A DNA stretch of 64,000 nucleotides from contig NZ_QPJC01000002.1 of NCBI RefSeq assembly GCF_003337235.1, positions 372,001 through 436,000 of the forward strand, read 5' to 3'. Under the pieces are notes generated by a model, which searched no databases, was not told the DNA's origin, and saw only the letters and a program-made list of their open reading frames with translations. Below are positions 1-8,619 of the stretch, piece after piece. The position numbers were made by a program, and so were the translations under genes. Position 1 is the first letter of the stretch, and every line of letters starts with the position of its first letter. This stretch comes from Halopolyspora algeriensis. Lineage in GTDB: Bacteria; Actinomycetota; Actinomycetes; Mycobacteriales; Pseudonocardiaceae.

Positions 1-819
1 GGGATCGGGCCGATGATGCCGGGGGTGGCCTTCGCTCCGTTCCCGGAGCCCTACCGCCACGGGTGGTCACAGTCCGAGGCGGTGCGTTTCGCGCTGACCG
101 AACTCGACCACGTGCTGGCCACCGTGAGCCCTCCGGCCGACACCGCGGCGTTGATCGTCGAACCGGTGCTCGGCGAGGGCGGCTACATCCCGGCACCGCC
201 GGAGTTTCTGACCGGGTTGCGGCAGCGCGCCGACCGGCACGGTGCGCTGCTCATCGTCGACGAGGTCCAGACCGGGGTGGGCCGCACCGGCCGGTTCTGG
301 GGCCTCGACCACGCTGGGGTGCGCCCGGACGTGGTGATCACCGCCAAGGGACTGGCCAGTGGGTTTCCGCTGTCGGCGGTCGCGGCGCCGGACGAGCTCA
401 TGAGCCGGGCCTGGCCGGGCTCGCAAGGCGGCACCTACGGCGGCAATGCCGTGGCCGCCGCCGCGGCCGTGGCCACCCTGGACATCGTGCACGAAGAGGG
501 GCTGGTGGCCAACGCCGCCGAGCAGGGCGCCCGGCTGGCCGAAGGGCTGCGCACCGTGGCCGCCGACCACCCCGTCCTCGGTGACGTGCGCGGGCGTGGG
601 CTCATGATCGGCAACGAGTTCACCGCCCCCGACGGAAGCCCGGATGCGGCCGGTGCGGCGCGGGCGCAGCAGGCCGCCGCCGAGCGGGGGCTGTTGCTGC
701 TGACCTGCGGTCCGCACGGCAACGTGGTGCGGATGATCCCGCCGCTGGTGGTCACCGCCGAGCACGTCGACGAGGCGGTGGCGGTGTGGGCCGAGGCGAT
801 GCAGGCGGCCACCGCATAG
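1..819 (+). CDS. Class III (PLP-dependent) aminotransferase, 5' end outside window
   Basis: The reading frame is open from base 1, so this is the C-terminal ~272 residues of a larger protein (the family is usually 420-460 residues). The PLP-binding core is present: the acidic motif in LLIVDEVQTGVGRTG, where the Asp contacts the pyridine nitrogen, and the Schiff-base lysine in ITAKGLASGFPLS. The Gly-rich GTYGGNAVAAAAA segment and the C-terminal RMIPPLVVT block also match 4-aminobutyrate/ornithine-type transaminases. The family moves an amino group between an omega-amino donor and a keto acid in the cytosol. The substrate cannot be read from this part. It is followed by a 180-bp gap before the next gene, so it probably ends its transcription unit. 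Confidence 0.85.
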   Translation, partial: GIGPMMPGVAFAPFPEPYRHGWSQSEAVRFALTELDHVLATVSPPADTAALIVEPVLGEGGYIPAPPEFLTGLRQRADRHGALLIVDEVQTGVGRTGRFWGLDHAGVRPDVVITAKGLASGFPLSAVAAPDELMSRAWPGSQGGTYGGNAVAAAAAVATLDIVHEEGLVANAAEQGARLAEGLRTVAADHPVLGDVRGRGLMIGNEFTAPDGSPDAAGAARAQQAAAERGLLLLTCGPHGNVVRMIPPLVVTAEHVDEAVAVWAEAMQAATA

Positions 820-1001
820 GACATCCGGGCGGCCCCGCCAAGGAGGCTTTCCGCCGGGCGGGCGTGACCTGCGGTGATTGTCGACTGTGGCGGTGATGCG
901 GTAGTGGTGTGTCGGCGACCGCGGCGCTTCTGGAATGCTGCCGGGCGCAGGTCGGCATGTCACCACGGGTGCCGGCGAGTCGATACCGCGGGTGTGAGGT
1001 C

Positions 1002-2162
1002 ATGAGCGATTGGTCGGCCAACCAGCCCCCTCGAGGTCGGCGGCCCCAGCCGAACCGGCCCCAGGGTGGCTACGACTACTACCAAGGCATGCAGCCACCG
1101 CAGCCCCCACCGCCCCAGCAGCCACCCCGGCAAGCGGCCCCGCCGCCCCAGCAACCCACTGCCCCGCGCCGCCCGCAGGCGGGCGGGGGACGGCCCCCCG
1201 CGCCGCCGCGGAAGAAGCGGTGGCCGCGCCGGGTCGGCATCGCCTTGGGGCTGGTGGTGCTGCTGCTGGCGGGCCTGATCGGCTACGTCGACAGCGTGCT
1301 GCAGCGCACCCCGGCCCTGGCCGATTACGAGGGGCGGCCGGCCGACACCCCGGGGACGAACTGGCTGCTGGTGGGTTCCGACAGCCGCCAGGGGCTCGAC
1401 GAGTCCCGGCGGGAGGAACTCTCAGCCGGTGATGCCGGAGGACGCCGCACCGACACCATGATGCTGGTGCACATCCCCGCCGGAGACGGGCAGCCGTCGC
1501 TGATCAGTCTGCCGCGGGACTCCTCGGTGCCGATCGCCGGGCACGGGCGCGGCAAACTCAACGCCGCCTTCTCCTACGGCGGCCCGAAACTGCTCGTGCA
1601 GACGGTGGAAACGGTCACCGGAGTGCATCTGGACCACTACGCCGAGATCGGCCTGGGAGGATTTGCCGAGCTGGTCAACGCCGTCGGCGGTGTCGAGATG
1701 TGCCTGGATCAGCCCCTGCGCGACCCGAAGATCGATCTCGCCCTGGAAGCCGGCTGCCAGCAGCTCGACGGGCCCCAGGCGCTGGGTTTCGTGCGCAGCC
1801 GCGCCTTCGCCCAAGGCGATCTGCAACGGGTGCAAAACCAGCGCAAACTGCTCGGGGCGCTGATCGGCAAGGCCACCAGCCCAGCCACCCTGTTCAACCC
1901 GTTCCGGCTGTTTCCGCTGATCTCGGGAGCCGGCGACACCTTCCTGGTCGACAACAACGATCACGTCTGGCATCTGGCCTGGTTGGCCTGGACCATGGGC
2001 GACATCAGCAGCGGCCAGGGCGTGACGGCCACGGTGCCCATCGCCGGGTTCGACAGGCTCAACGGCCAGTCGGTGGTCAAATGGGACTCGGCGCAGGCCT
2101 CGGCGATGTTCGAAGCCATCGCCAACGACCGGCCCATCCCGCCCGGGGTGCTGCCGGACTGA
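1002..2162 (+). CDS. LytR-CpsA-Psr (LCP) family cell-wall glycopolymer ligase
   Basis: The protein has 386 residues. A disordered cytoplasmic tail rich in Pro/Gln/Arg (residues 1-73) is followed by one membrane helix (about 77-96) and an extracellular LCP domain. Domain hallmarks are NWLLVGSDSR, the Arg/Asp pair in RRTDTMMLVH, SLPRDSSVPI and the late R in VRSRAFAQGDLQR that contacts the lipid pyrophosphate. LCP enzymes transfer undecaprenyl-linked glycopolymers (arabinogalactan or teichoic-acid-like) onto peptidoglycan. The ATG at 1002 was chosen because GTGAGGT lies just upstream. In-frame GTG 909 and ATG 957 would only lengthen the disordered tail. It converges with the muramidase gene, leaving six bases between stops, so both flanking products act on the cell wall. 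Confidence 0.88.
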   Translation: MSDWSANQPPRGRRPQPNRPQGGYDYYQGMQPPQPPPPQQPPRQAAPPPQQPTAPRRPQAGGGRPPAPPRKKRWPRRVGIALGLVVLLLAGLIGYVDSVLQRTPALADYEGRPADTPGTNWLLVGSDSRQGLDESRREELSAGDAGGRRTDTMMLVHIPAGDGQPSLISLPRDSSVPIAGHGRGKLNAAFSYGGPKLLVQTVETVTGVHLDHYAEIGLGGFAELVNAVGGVEMCLDQPLRDPKIDLALEAGCQQLDGPQALGFVRSRAFAQGDLQRVQNQRKLLGALIGKATSPATLFNPFRLFPLISGAGDTFLVDNNDHVWHLAWLAWTMGDISSGQGVTATVPIAGFDRLNGQSVVKWDSAQASAMFEAIANDRPIPPGVLPD

Positions 2163-2168
2163 GCCGTG

Positions 2169-3062
2169 TCAGCCGGCGAACCGCACCAGCTGCCGTCTGT
2201 CGCCGTTGAACGTGTTCTGGTCACCGGGAAACGTTCCGTGGTCGTTGAACTGCCAGATGGTGTGGTAGTTCCACCCGGCGGGCAGCGCCCCCACCTCGGG
2301 GCCGTAGCGGGCCACCCACAGCGGGTGGGTGGCCGCGAAGCTCTCGTTGCCGCCGGTGCAGGTGTTCCACCAGTGGCGGGTGGTGTAGATGGCCGGATAT
2401 CGGCCCGTGCGGGCCTGGTAGGTAGTGCTGAACTCGGTGATCCACTGGGACAGCTCGTCCGGGCTCATGCCGTAGCACATGGGCCCGTACGGGTTGTATT
2501 CGATGTCCAGGGCCCCGGGCAGGGTGCGCCCGTCGGCCGACCAGCCGCCGCCGTTGTCGACGAAGAAGTGGGCCTGGGCCGCCCCGTCGGAGACGTTGGG
2601 CAGCGCGAAGTGGTAGGCGCCGCGGATCATGCCGACTCGGTAGGAGCCGGTGTACTGCTGGTTGAACACGGGGCTGTGATACGTGGTGCCCTCGGTGGCT
2701 TTGACGTAGGTGAACCGAGCGCCGTCGGCCCAGGCCTGCTGCCAGTTCACCGTGCCCTGGTGGCCGCTGACGTCCATGCCGGCCACCCCGTCGCCGGAGG
2801 GGCCTGTCGAGGCCGTGCGGGCCGTGCTGCTGTGGCCGAGGCTGTAGCCGGCCCATGCGCCGTGCGGGGCGCGGGGATCCAGCAGCGGCGCACTGCGGCC
2901 GGGGGAGGGCGCACCGGCCGAGGAGGCGGCACCGCCCACACCGGGGGCGGCCAGGGCGAGCAGCATCGTCGAGAAGGCCACGACCACCCGGCGGGTCGTG
3001 GGCAGGCAGCGGTGGAGCACGCGGGTGCCACGCGGGACAGGGGTGGTGCACGGCAGTACCAC
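2169..3062 (-). CDS. Secreted GH25 lysozyme (muramidase)
   Basis: The 297-residue protein starts at a GTG behind a clear AAGGAGG. The N-terminus is a signal peptide: basic residues including an Arg pair near 23-25, then a hydrophobic run ending near GGAASS. A Ser/Pro/Ala linker follows. The glycoside hydrolase 25 barrel begins at GMDVSGHQG (first catalytic Asp). It continues through FTYVKATEGTTY and GAYHFA to the catalytic ALDIEYNP, where the Asp-x-Glu pair cleaves the MurNAc-GlcNAc bond. The C-terminal HTIWQFNDHG is typical of the family. The enzyme should be exported and hydrolyse peptidoglycan. The Arg pair might suggest Tat export, but the motif is incomplete, so Sec export is equally possible. 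Confidence 0.9.
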   Translation of the reverse strand: MVLPCTTPVPRGTRVLHRCLPTTRRVVVAFSTMLLALAAPGVGGAASSAGAPSPGRSAPLLDPRAPHGAWAGYSLGHSSTARTASTGPSGDGVAGMDVSGHQGTVNWQQAWADGARFTYVKATEGTTYHSPVFNQQYTGSYRVGMIRGAYHFALPNVSDGAAQAHFFVDNGGGWSADGRTLPGALDIEYNPYGPMCYGMSPDELSQWITEFSTTYQARTGRYPAIYTTRHWWNTCTGGNESFAATHPLWVARYGPEVGALPAGWNYHTIWQFNDHGTFPGDQNTFNGDRRQLVRFAG

Positions 3063-3296
3063 TCGGTTCGCCTCCTTGGCGACGCGTTACCGGGCCACCG
3101 CGCGGCGACCGCAGTCGCCACTGCCGGCCCGTCACACAGAGTAAGAGATCATGTGCGCGCCGCAGAATAACCCGATCTTGCCGGCTTCGCCGTGTGAAGC
3201 CGGCCCCGCACCCGTTGCAGGCCTGCGGTGAGCTGTGCCTCGGCGGCCGAGACCGGCATTGGATATTCCCCGCGCTGTCGGGTACTTGTCGGGGAG

Positions 3297-5027
3297 ATGG
3301 CACAGCGAACAGGCAGGCAGGGCGGCCCGGCAGGCCGCGGTCGCAGCACCCCCGCAGACCGGCGCGATGCCGCCGGTCTGCGCCACGAGCTCCGCGGTAT
3401 GCACGGCTCCAGTTACGGCCGGTACAAGGCGTTGATGGGCACGTGGCACTTCGACGGTTTCACTCTGGAAGTGCACAAGGTCCAGCCGGACCCGTACGCG
3501 CCGGCCAGTCGCTGCCAGGTGCGGGTACCGGCGGCCACCGCCGGTTTCCCCGAACAGCTGTGGTCCACGCCGGTGCGGGCCCGGGGGTTGGCCGGGGTGC
3601 TGCTGCGTGCGGTGCACCGGCAGCTGCGGGACAGCCGGCTGCGGGTGGACGCCGGCCACCAGCAGGTTCTCGACCGCAGCGCCTGCCAGATCCTCGACGG
3701 TGAGGTGGTGCTGCGGCTGGGCATCGACCTGCCCGGCAAGGGCCGCACGATCGACGGGAAGCAGGCCGAGCAGGCACTGTGCACTGATCTGCCCGAGGCT
3801 GTGGCGGCCGCACTGCGGTGGTCGAGCGCCGATCAGCAGCGTGTGCGGGAATTCGTGCACTCGGTCGAGGACACCGACGCCCTGCGGCGGCAGCTGCCCG
3901 AGCTGGGGCTGGTGGCGTTCGTGGCCGACGGGGCGGTGCTGCCTCGCCGCAGCGGGGTCGACGACCGGCCTCTGCCGGACGGGTTGCCGTTTTCCTCCCC
4001 GGATTCGCTGCGGGTGCACGTCGATCTGCCCCACCGGGGCCGCATCAGCGGCATGGGCGTGCCCGAGGGGATCAGCCTCATCGTCGGTGGGGGCTTTCAC
4101 GGCAAGTCGACGCTGCTGCGGGCTTTGGAAAACGGCATCTACGACCACATCCCCGGCGATGGGCGCGAACTGGTGGTCTGCCGGGACGACACGGTCAAGG
4201 TCCGCGCCGAGGACGGCCGCCGCGTGCACCGGGTCGATGTCAGCCCGTTCGTCAGTCATCTGCCCACCGGCACCGACACCAGCGACTTTTCCACCGACAA
4301 CGCCTCGGGATCGACCTCGCAGGCAGCCTCGCTGGTGGAGTCGGTCGAGGCGGGAGCACGGGTGTTGCTGCTCGATGAGGACACCGCCGCGACGAACCTG
4401 ATGATTCGTGATGCGCGGATGCAGTCGCTGGTGGCCAAGGAATCCGAGCCGCTGACTCCGTTTTTGGACCTCATCCGCCCGCTGCACCGTCAGCAGGGCG
4501 TGTCCACAGTGCTGGTCATGGGGGGCTCGGGCGACTACATGGACGTGGCCGACCGGGTGGTGATGATGGATTCCTACCGGACCTATGAGATCACCGACCG
4601 CGCTCGCGAGGTCGCTGCCAACCCGACCGGGCGGCATGCCGAGGCCGAGCACTTCCCGTCCGTCCGCGCCCGCGTGCCCGACCCGCGTTCGATCAGCACC
4701 GACCGCCCGAAGGTGCGCAGCCGGGGCACCGACGCGCTGACCCTCGGGGAGGCCACGGTGGAGCTGCGGGCCGTGGAGCAGCTGGTCGATCCCAGCCAGG
4801 TCACCGGCATCGGCCTGGCCCTGGTGACGTGTGTGCGCTCCGGCCTGCTGGATGGCACCCGCACGATCGCCGAGATCCTCGACGCGTTCGGCGGCGAGGT
4901 CGACAAACGTGGTATCGCCGCGGTCGACGAGCGCTATGTGGGCGACTTCGCCGTTCCCCGCCGGTTCGAACTGGCTGCGGCGCTGAACCGGTTGCGCACC
5001 TTGCGGGTGTCGGCGTTTCGCCGGTGA
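3297..5027 (+). CDS. Predicted ATPase of the ABC class (PF09818-like)
   Basis: The protein has 576 residues. The P-loop GGGFHGKSTLL lies near residue 263. An ABC-like signature region with NASGSTSQAAS follows, then the Walker B segment ARVLLLDEDTAATN. The conserved VLVMGGSGDYMDVAD block comes after it. This order identifies the soluble 'ABC-class' ATPase family, which has no transmembrane partner and no firmly known substrate. The N-terminal half carries the GSSYGRYKALMG block usual for the family. The ATG at 3297 directly follows GGGGAG, an unusually tight spacing. ATG 3399 is an alternative but would remove the conserved start of the family. A phosphoribosyltransferase follows 128 bp downstream in the same direction, so co-transcription is possible. 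Confidence 0.82.
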   Translation: MAQRTGRQGGPAGRGRSTPADRRDAAGLRHELRGMHGSSYGRYKALMGTWHFDGFTLEVHKVQPDPYAPASRCQVRVPAATAGFPEQLWSTPVRARGLAGVLLRAVHRQLRDSRLRVDAGHQQVLDRSACQILDGEVVLRLGIDLPGKGRTIDGKQAEQALCTDLPEAVAAALRWSSADQQRVREFVHSVEDTDALRRQLPELGLVAFVADGAVLPRRSGVDDRPLPDGLPFSSPDSLRVHVDLPHRGRISGMGVPEGISLIVGGGFHGKSTLLRALENGIYDHIPGDGRELVVCRDDTVKVRAEDGRRVHRVDVSPFVSHLPTGTDTSDFSTDNASGSTSQAASLVESVEAGARVLLLDEDTAATNLMIRDARMQSLVAKESEPLTPFLDLIRPLHRQQGVSTVLVMGGSGDYMDVADRVVMMDSYRTYEITDRAREVAANPTGRHAEAEHFPSVRARVPDPRSISTDRPKVRSRGTDALTLGEATVELRAVEQLVDPSQVTGIGLALVTCVRSGLLDGTRTIAEILDAFGGEVDKRGIAAVDERYVGDFAVPRRFELAAALNRLRTLRVSAFRR

Positions 5028-5155
5028 CGTCGCCGGCGGCACCGCCGCGACGGGTGGTGGTGTTTTTCCCGACGCGATTGCGGGCATCATCGAAGGCAGC
5101 AACAACGCGCACCTGCCGAGACCGCTTGCGGGCGGGTTGCTGGAGGAGACCACCG

Positions 5156-5824
5156 ATGTCGCGTCCGGATCTGCCCGGACCCGCCGAGCACGGCTTCGCC
5201 GACCGGCGCCACGGCGGGCGGGTTCTAGCCGAATCGTTCACCGCAGGCGAGCTGGTCGATCCCGTCGTGATCGGTCTGGCCCGCGGTGGGGTACCGGTGG
5301 CTGCCGAAGTGGCGCGGGCCCTGCACGCCCCGCTGCGGGTGGGGGTGGCCCGCAAGATCGGCGCGCCGGAGCAGCCGGAACTGGCGCTGGGTGCGGTCAC
5401 CGCGCACGGCCCGGCCACCTACGATCAGCGGCTGCTGCAGTCCTTCCACACCGACGAGCAGCGCCTGGCCGAGGCCTGTGCCCGGGAGCAGGAGGAGGCC
5501 CGCAGGCGTGAAGAGCTCTACCAGCAGGGTCCTGCACCGGCGCTGGAGGGCCGTGATGTGCTGCTCGTCGACGATGGTCTGGCCACCGGTGCCACGGCCC
5601 GTGCGGCTGTGCGGATGGTGCGCCAGTACGCGCCCCGCAGCATCGTGCTCGCCGCCCCGGTGGGGGCTGCCGATGCGGTGGCCGCGCTGAGCGAGGAAGC
5701 CGACACGGTGCTGTGCCCGCTGCAACCGTCCTCGTTCCACGCCGTCGGTCACTGGTATCGCGACTTCCGGCCCACCGAGGACGCCGAGATTCTCGCCCTG
5801 CTGGGCGAGTTCGCACCCGGTTGA
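5156..5824 (+). CDS. Type I phosphoribosyltransferase-domain protein
   Basis: This 222-residue protein has a PRTase fold. The PRPP-binding loop is DVLLVDDGLATGATARAA, with the paired Asp residues that hold the ribose. The N-terminal GLARGGVPVAAEVA loop binds pyrophosphate. Stand-alone actinobacterial members of this group are annotated as phosphoribosyltransferases of unknown base specificity and are often found beside dormancy or stress genes. The ATG at 5156 has GGAGGAG ten bases upstream. The Cys-Pro in TVLCPLQPSSFHAVG and the C-terminal HWYRDFRPTEDAEIL are typical of the erythromycin-esterase-associated PRTase subgroup. Function beyond PRPP chemistry cannot be assigned. Confidence 0.83.
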   Translation: MSRPDLPGPAEHGFADRRHGGRVLAESFTAGELVDPVVIGLARGGVPVAAEVARALHAPLRVGVARKIGAPEQPELALGAVTAHGPATYDQRLLQSFHTDEQRLAEACAREQEEARRREELYQQGPAPALEGRDVLLVDDGLATGATARAAVRMVRQYAPRSIVLAAPVGAADAVAALSEEADTVLCPLQPSSFHAVGHWYRDFRPTEDAEILALLGEFAPG

Positions 5825-5830
5825 CCGGCC

Positions 5831-5856
5831 CCGCCCCGGTGTGTGCACCGGGGCGG
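5831..5856. terminator. Convergent hairpin terminator
   Basis: Two perfect 11-bp arms (5831-5841 and 5846-5856) with a TGTG loop lie just past the phosphoribosyltransferase stop and just past the stop of the small gene on the other strand. There is no T-tract, as is common in actinobacteria. It can serve both strands. Confidence 0.7.
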
Positions 5857-5866
5857 GCCGTCGTTG

Positions 5867-6058
5867 TCAGTCGCTCGGCCGCTCCTGCGGGGGAGGGGGT
5901 TCCGGCCGCATCCGGGTCTCGGGGTCGTCGTCGGCCGGGGGTTCGGCGTCGAGGGACTCGTCGGACCGGGTGGGGTGATTGCCCTGCAGCAAGCCCTCCA
6001 CGTCTTCTTCCAGGGCGTCGTCCTGGCGGGGGTTGTGCTTGTCGCTGCCTCGTTGCAC
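5867..6058 (-). CDS. Small acidic, disordered hypothetical protein
   Basis: The 63-residue product is rich in Asp, Glu, Pro and Arg with almost no hydrophobic residues, so it is probably unstructured. It resembles many small actinobacterial proteins of unknown role. It is accepted as a gene because AAAGGAGAA precedes the ATG at the right distance and a hairpin terminator follows the stop. It diverges from the alcohol dehydrogenase gene. No domain is recognised. Confidence 0.6.
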   Translation of the reverse strand: MQRGSDKHNPRQDDALEEDVEGLLQGNHPTRSDESLDAEPPADDDPETRMRPEPPPPQERPSD

Positions 6059-6222
6059 GGTGCTTCTCCTTTCGCCGTCACCGGGGTGCTACCCACCCTC
6101 GGGGGTCACCAATCCGGGTGCTGCGGGGTGGGTGGGGCAGGACCGGCGGGTTTGCCGGAGGCCGCAGCGTGGATATCCCCCGGCTCGGCGGCCTTGCCCG
6201 ACGCCGGAAGGGGACATCGACG

Positions 6223-7419
6223 ATGAAGGCAGTGACATGGCACGGCAAACGCGATGTGCGCGTCGACACCGTGCCCGATCCCGCCCTGCAAGACCCCACC
6301 GACGCCATCGTGCGGGTGACCACCACGGGGGTGTGTGGTTCGGATCTGCACCTGTACGAGGTGCTGACCCCGTTTTTGGAGGAAGGCGACATCCTCGGTC
6401 ACGAACCGATCGGCATCGTCGAGGATGTGGGCAGCGAGGTGACCGCGATCCAACCGGGTGATCGCGTGGTGGTGCCCTTCCAGATTTCCTGCGGTTCCTG
6501 CTTCATGTGCGACCGGGGCCTGTACACCCAGTGCGAGACCACCCAGGTGCGGGAGCAGGGCACGGGCGCGGCCCTGTTCGGCTACACCAAACTCTACGGG
6601 CAGCTGCCCGGCGGCCAAGCCGAGTACCTGCGGGTGCCGCAGGCGCAATTCAGCCACATCAAGGTTCCCGACGGTCCTTCCGACGACCGGTTCGTGTACC
6701 TGTCCGATGTGGTGCCCACCGCCTGGCAGGCGGTGGAGTACGCCGAGATTCCACCCGGTGGCAGCGTCACCGTGCTCGGGCTGGGGCCGATCGGCAGCAT
6801 GTCCTGCCGGCTGGCGCTGCAGCGCGGCGCCGGTCAGGTCATCGGTGTGGACCGGGTTCCCGAACGGCTCGACCGGGCCCGCGCCGATGGGGTGCAGGTG
6901 TTGGATCTGCGGGAGCACAGCGGCGGCGGCACCTCCCTCGGTGACGCGGTGCGCGAGCTCACCGACGGGCGCGGCACCGACTCGGTCATCGACGCGGTGG
7001 GGATGGAAGCCCACGGTTCCCCGGTCGGCCGGTTGGCCCAGCAGATGGCCACGGCCCTGCCCGACAGCCTGTCGGTTCCGATGATGAATCGGATGGGGCT
7101 GGACCGGCTCGGGGCGTTGTACTCGGCCATCGACGTGGTGCGCCGGGGTGGGACGATCTCGCTCAGCGGGGTCTACGGCGGCCAGGCCGACCCGATGCCG
7201 ATGCTGACCCTGTTCGACAAGCAGATCACGCTGCGCATGGGCCAGGCCAACATCAAACGCTGGATCGACGACGTCATGCCGCTGGTGACCGACGATGCCG
7301 ACCCGCTGGGGTTGGAAAGTTTCGCCACCCACCACCTGCCGCTGCAGCAGGCCCCGCACGGCTACGACATGTTCCAGAAAAAGGACGACCAGGCGATCAA
7401 GGTACTGCTGCAGCCCTGA
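6223..7419 (+). CDS. Zinc-dependent alcohol dehydrogenase (MDR superfamily)
   Basis: The protein has 398 residues. Catalytic-zinc ligands appear as Cys in TTGVCGSDLHLY and as His-Glu in GHEPIGIVEDVG. The structural-zinc lobe has a Cys cluster in CGSCFMCDRGLYTQCE. The Rossmann motif is VLGLGPIGSMS, followed by an acidic residue in GVDRVPERL, which favours NAD over NADP. The length and the long segment after the Rossmann domain resemble glutathione-independent formaldehyde dehydrogenase-like or 'threonine dehydrogenase-like' MDR proteins. Such enzymes oxidise alcohols or hydroxymethyl adducts. The exact substrate is unknown. The ATG at 6223 has GGAAGGGG upstream. The next gene starts 24 bp after its stop. 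Confidence 0.88.
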   Translation: MKAVTWHGKRDVRVDTVPDPALQDPTDAIVRVTTTGVCGSDLHLYEVLTPFLEEGDILGHEPIGIVEDVGSEVTAIQPGDRVVVPFQISCGSCFMCDRGLYTQCETTQVREQGTGAALFGYTKLYGQLPGGQAEYLRVPQAQFSHIKVPDGPSDDRFVYLSDVVPTAWQAVEYAEIPPGGSVTVLGLGPIGSMSCRLALQRGAGQVIGVDRVPERLDRARADGVQVLDLREHSGGGTSLGDAVRELTDGRGTDSVIDAVGMEAHGSPVGRLAQQMATALPDSLSVPMMNRMGLDRLGALYSAIDVVRRGGTISLSGVYGGQADPMPMLTLFDKQITLRMGQANIKRWIDDVMPLVTDDADPLGLESFATHHLPLQQAPHGYDMFQKKDDQAIKVLLQP

Positions 7420-7443
7420 GACGGTCCGGCCAACCGGAGGGCG

Positions 7444-8556
7444 GTGACGGCAATGGTACGGCTGGGTCTGATCTGTGACCCGGACTTTCCCACCCGTATC
7501 GCGAAGAACCTGGCCGAGGTACTGCCCGACAAGCTCCAGCACCGCGGGGAGGATCCCGCCTCCTGGTCGGTGGAAGTGGTCAGCGACCCGCTCGCGGCGG
7601 GCCGCACCAGCAGCGAGGAGATCCTGGCAGCCACCCGGGACCAGCTGCGCCACCACGGCTGGGATTATGCGGTGTGCCTCACCGATCTTCCGCTGCGCCG
7701 GCACAAGCACCCCGTGCTGGCCGACATCGACACCGACCACCGGGTGGGGGCGGTGTCGTTGCCCGCCCTGGGCGGGCTACAGCCGCACCGGCGGGCACGG
7801 CAGATGGTCCTGCAAGCCCTCGACGACGTGGGCGCCACCACCCGGCAACCCCCGGGCGGTTCCCAGCACGAATTGCGCAGCAAGCTGACCGAGATTCTAG
7901 CTCCGGTCCGGCGCTACACCCCGCAGCACGACCGCATCGACATCCGCTACACCGCCACGGCCGGACGAGGCCGGGTTCGGCTGCTGACGGGCATGGTGCG
8001 CAGCAACTCCCCGTGGCAGCTGGTGCTGGGCCTGTCCAGCGCGCTGGCGGCCGCGCTGGCCACCTCCGCTTTCGGGCTGACGTCGTCCACGGTGTGGCAG
8101 ATCGGGGATCTGCTGGGGCCCTGGCGCAAACTCGTGGTCACCTTCGGCGTGATCGCGCTGATGACCACCTGGCTGGTACTGAGCCACAACCTGTGGGAAC
8201 AGCGCCACCGCATCGGTGACCGCGAACAACGCTTCTTGTACAACGCCTCGACCGTACTCACTCTCGGCATCGGAGTGGGGTGCCTCTACGCCGCGCTGTT
8301 CCTGATCAACCTGACCGCGACCGTGTTCCTCATCGATGCCGCGCTGCTGCAGAGCAAACTCGGCCACCCCACCGGGTTCGGCAGTTATCTCGTGCTCGCC
8401 TGGGGCGCGACCTCGATGGGAGTCGCCGCTGGTGCCCTGGGATCGGGACTGGAATCCGACTCCGCCGTGCGCCAGGCCGCCTACGGCTACCGCGAGGAGC
8501 AACGCCGCGCCGAGCAGCAAGAACTCGACCGGAACGCCCGGCAGCAGGACCGGTGA
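7444..8556 (+). CDS. Hypothetical protein: soluble N-terminal domain plus four membrane helices
   Basis: The 370-residue protein has a cytosolic-looking first half (about residues 1-190). It contains LGLICDPDFPTRIAKNL and a central CLTDLPLRRHK...SLPALGG segment. Four predicted membrane helices follow in 195-330 (around LVLGLSSALAAALAT, LVVTFGVIALMTTWLVL, STVLTLGIGVGCLYAALF and YLVLAWGATSMGVAAGAL). The tail is charged and rich in Arg/Glu/Gln. Related proteins occur across actinobacteria without a known function. GTG 7444 is four bases behind GGAGG. ATG 7453 is an alternative with more standard spacing. It may be co-transcribed with the upstream dehydrogenase. Confidence 0.7.
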   Translation: MTAMVRLGLICDPDFPTRIAKNLAEVLPDKLQHRGEDPASWSVEVVSDPLAAGRTSSEEILAATRDQLRHHGWDYAVCLTDLPLRRHKHPVLADIDTDHRVGAVSLPALGGLQPHRRARQMVLQALDDVGATTRQPPGGSQHELRSKLTEILAPVRRYTPQHDRIDIRYTATAGRGRVRLLTGMVRSNSPWQLVLGLSSALAAALATSAFGLTSSTVWQIGDLLGPWRKLVVTFGVIALMTTWLVLSHNLWEQRHRIGDREQRFLYNASTVLTLGIGVGCLYAALFLINLTATVFLIDAALLQSKLGHPTGFGSYLVLAWGATSMGVAAGALGSGLESDSAVRQAAYGYREEQRRAEQQELDRNARQQDR

Positions 8557-8619
8557 CCGACCGGCGTCGGACACAGCGGCAGGCAACCCCGGTGCCGGCT
8601 GCTGGGACACCGGGGGACG

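Noticed and set aside
67-966. Long minus-strand frame opposite the aminotransferase
   Set aside because: Arg/Gly/His-rich shadow of a real gene on the other strand; no domain and no ribosome site.
2166-3170. Plus-strand frame of 334 codons opposite the GH25 gene
   Set aside because: GH25 domains and signal peptide fit the minus strand. The plus frame is low-complexity Gly/Ala/Val/Arg.
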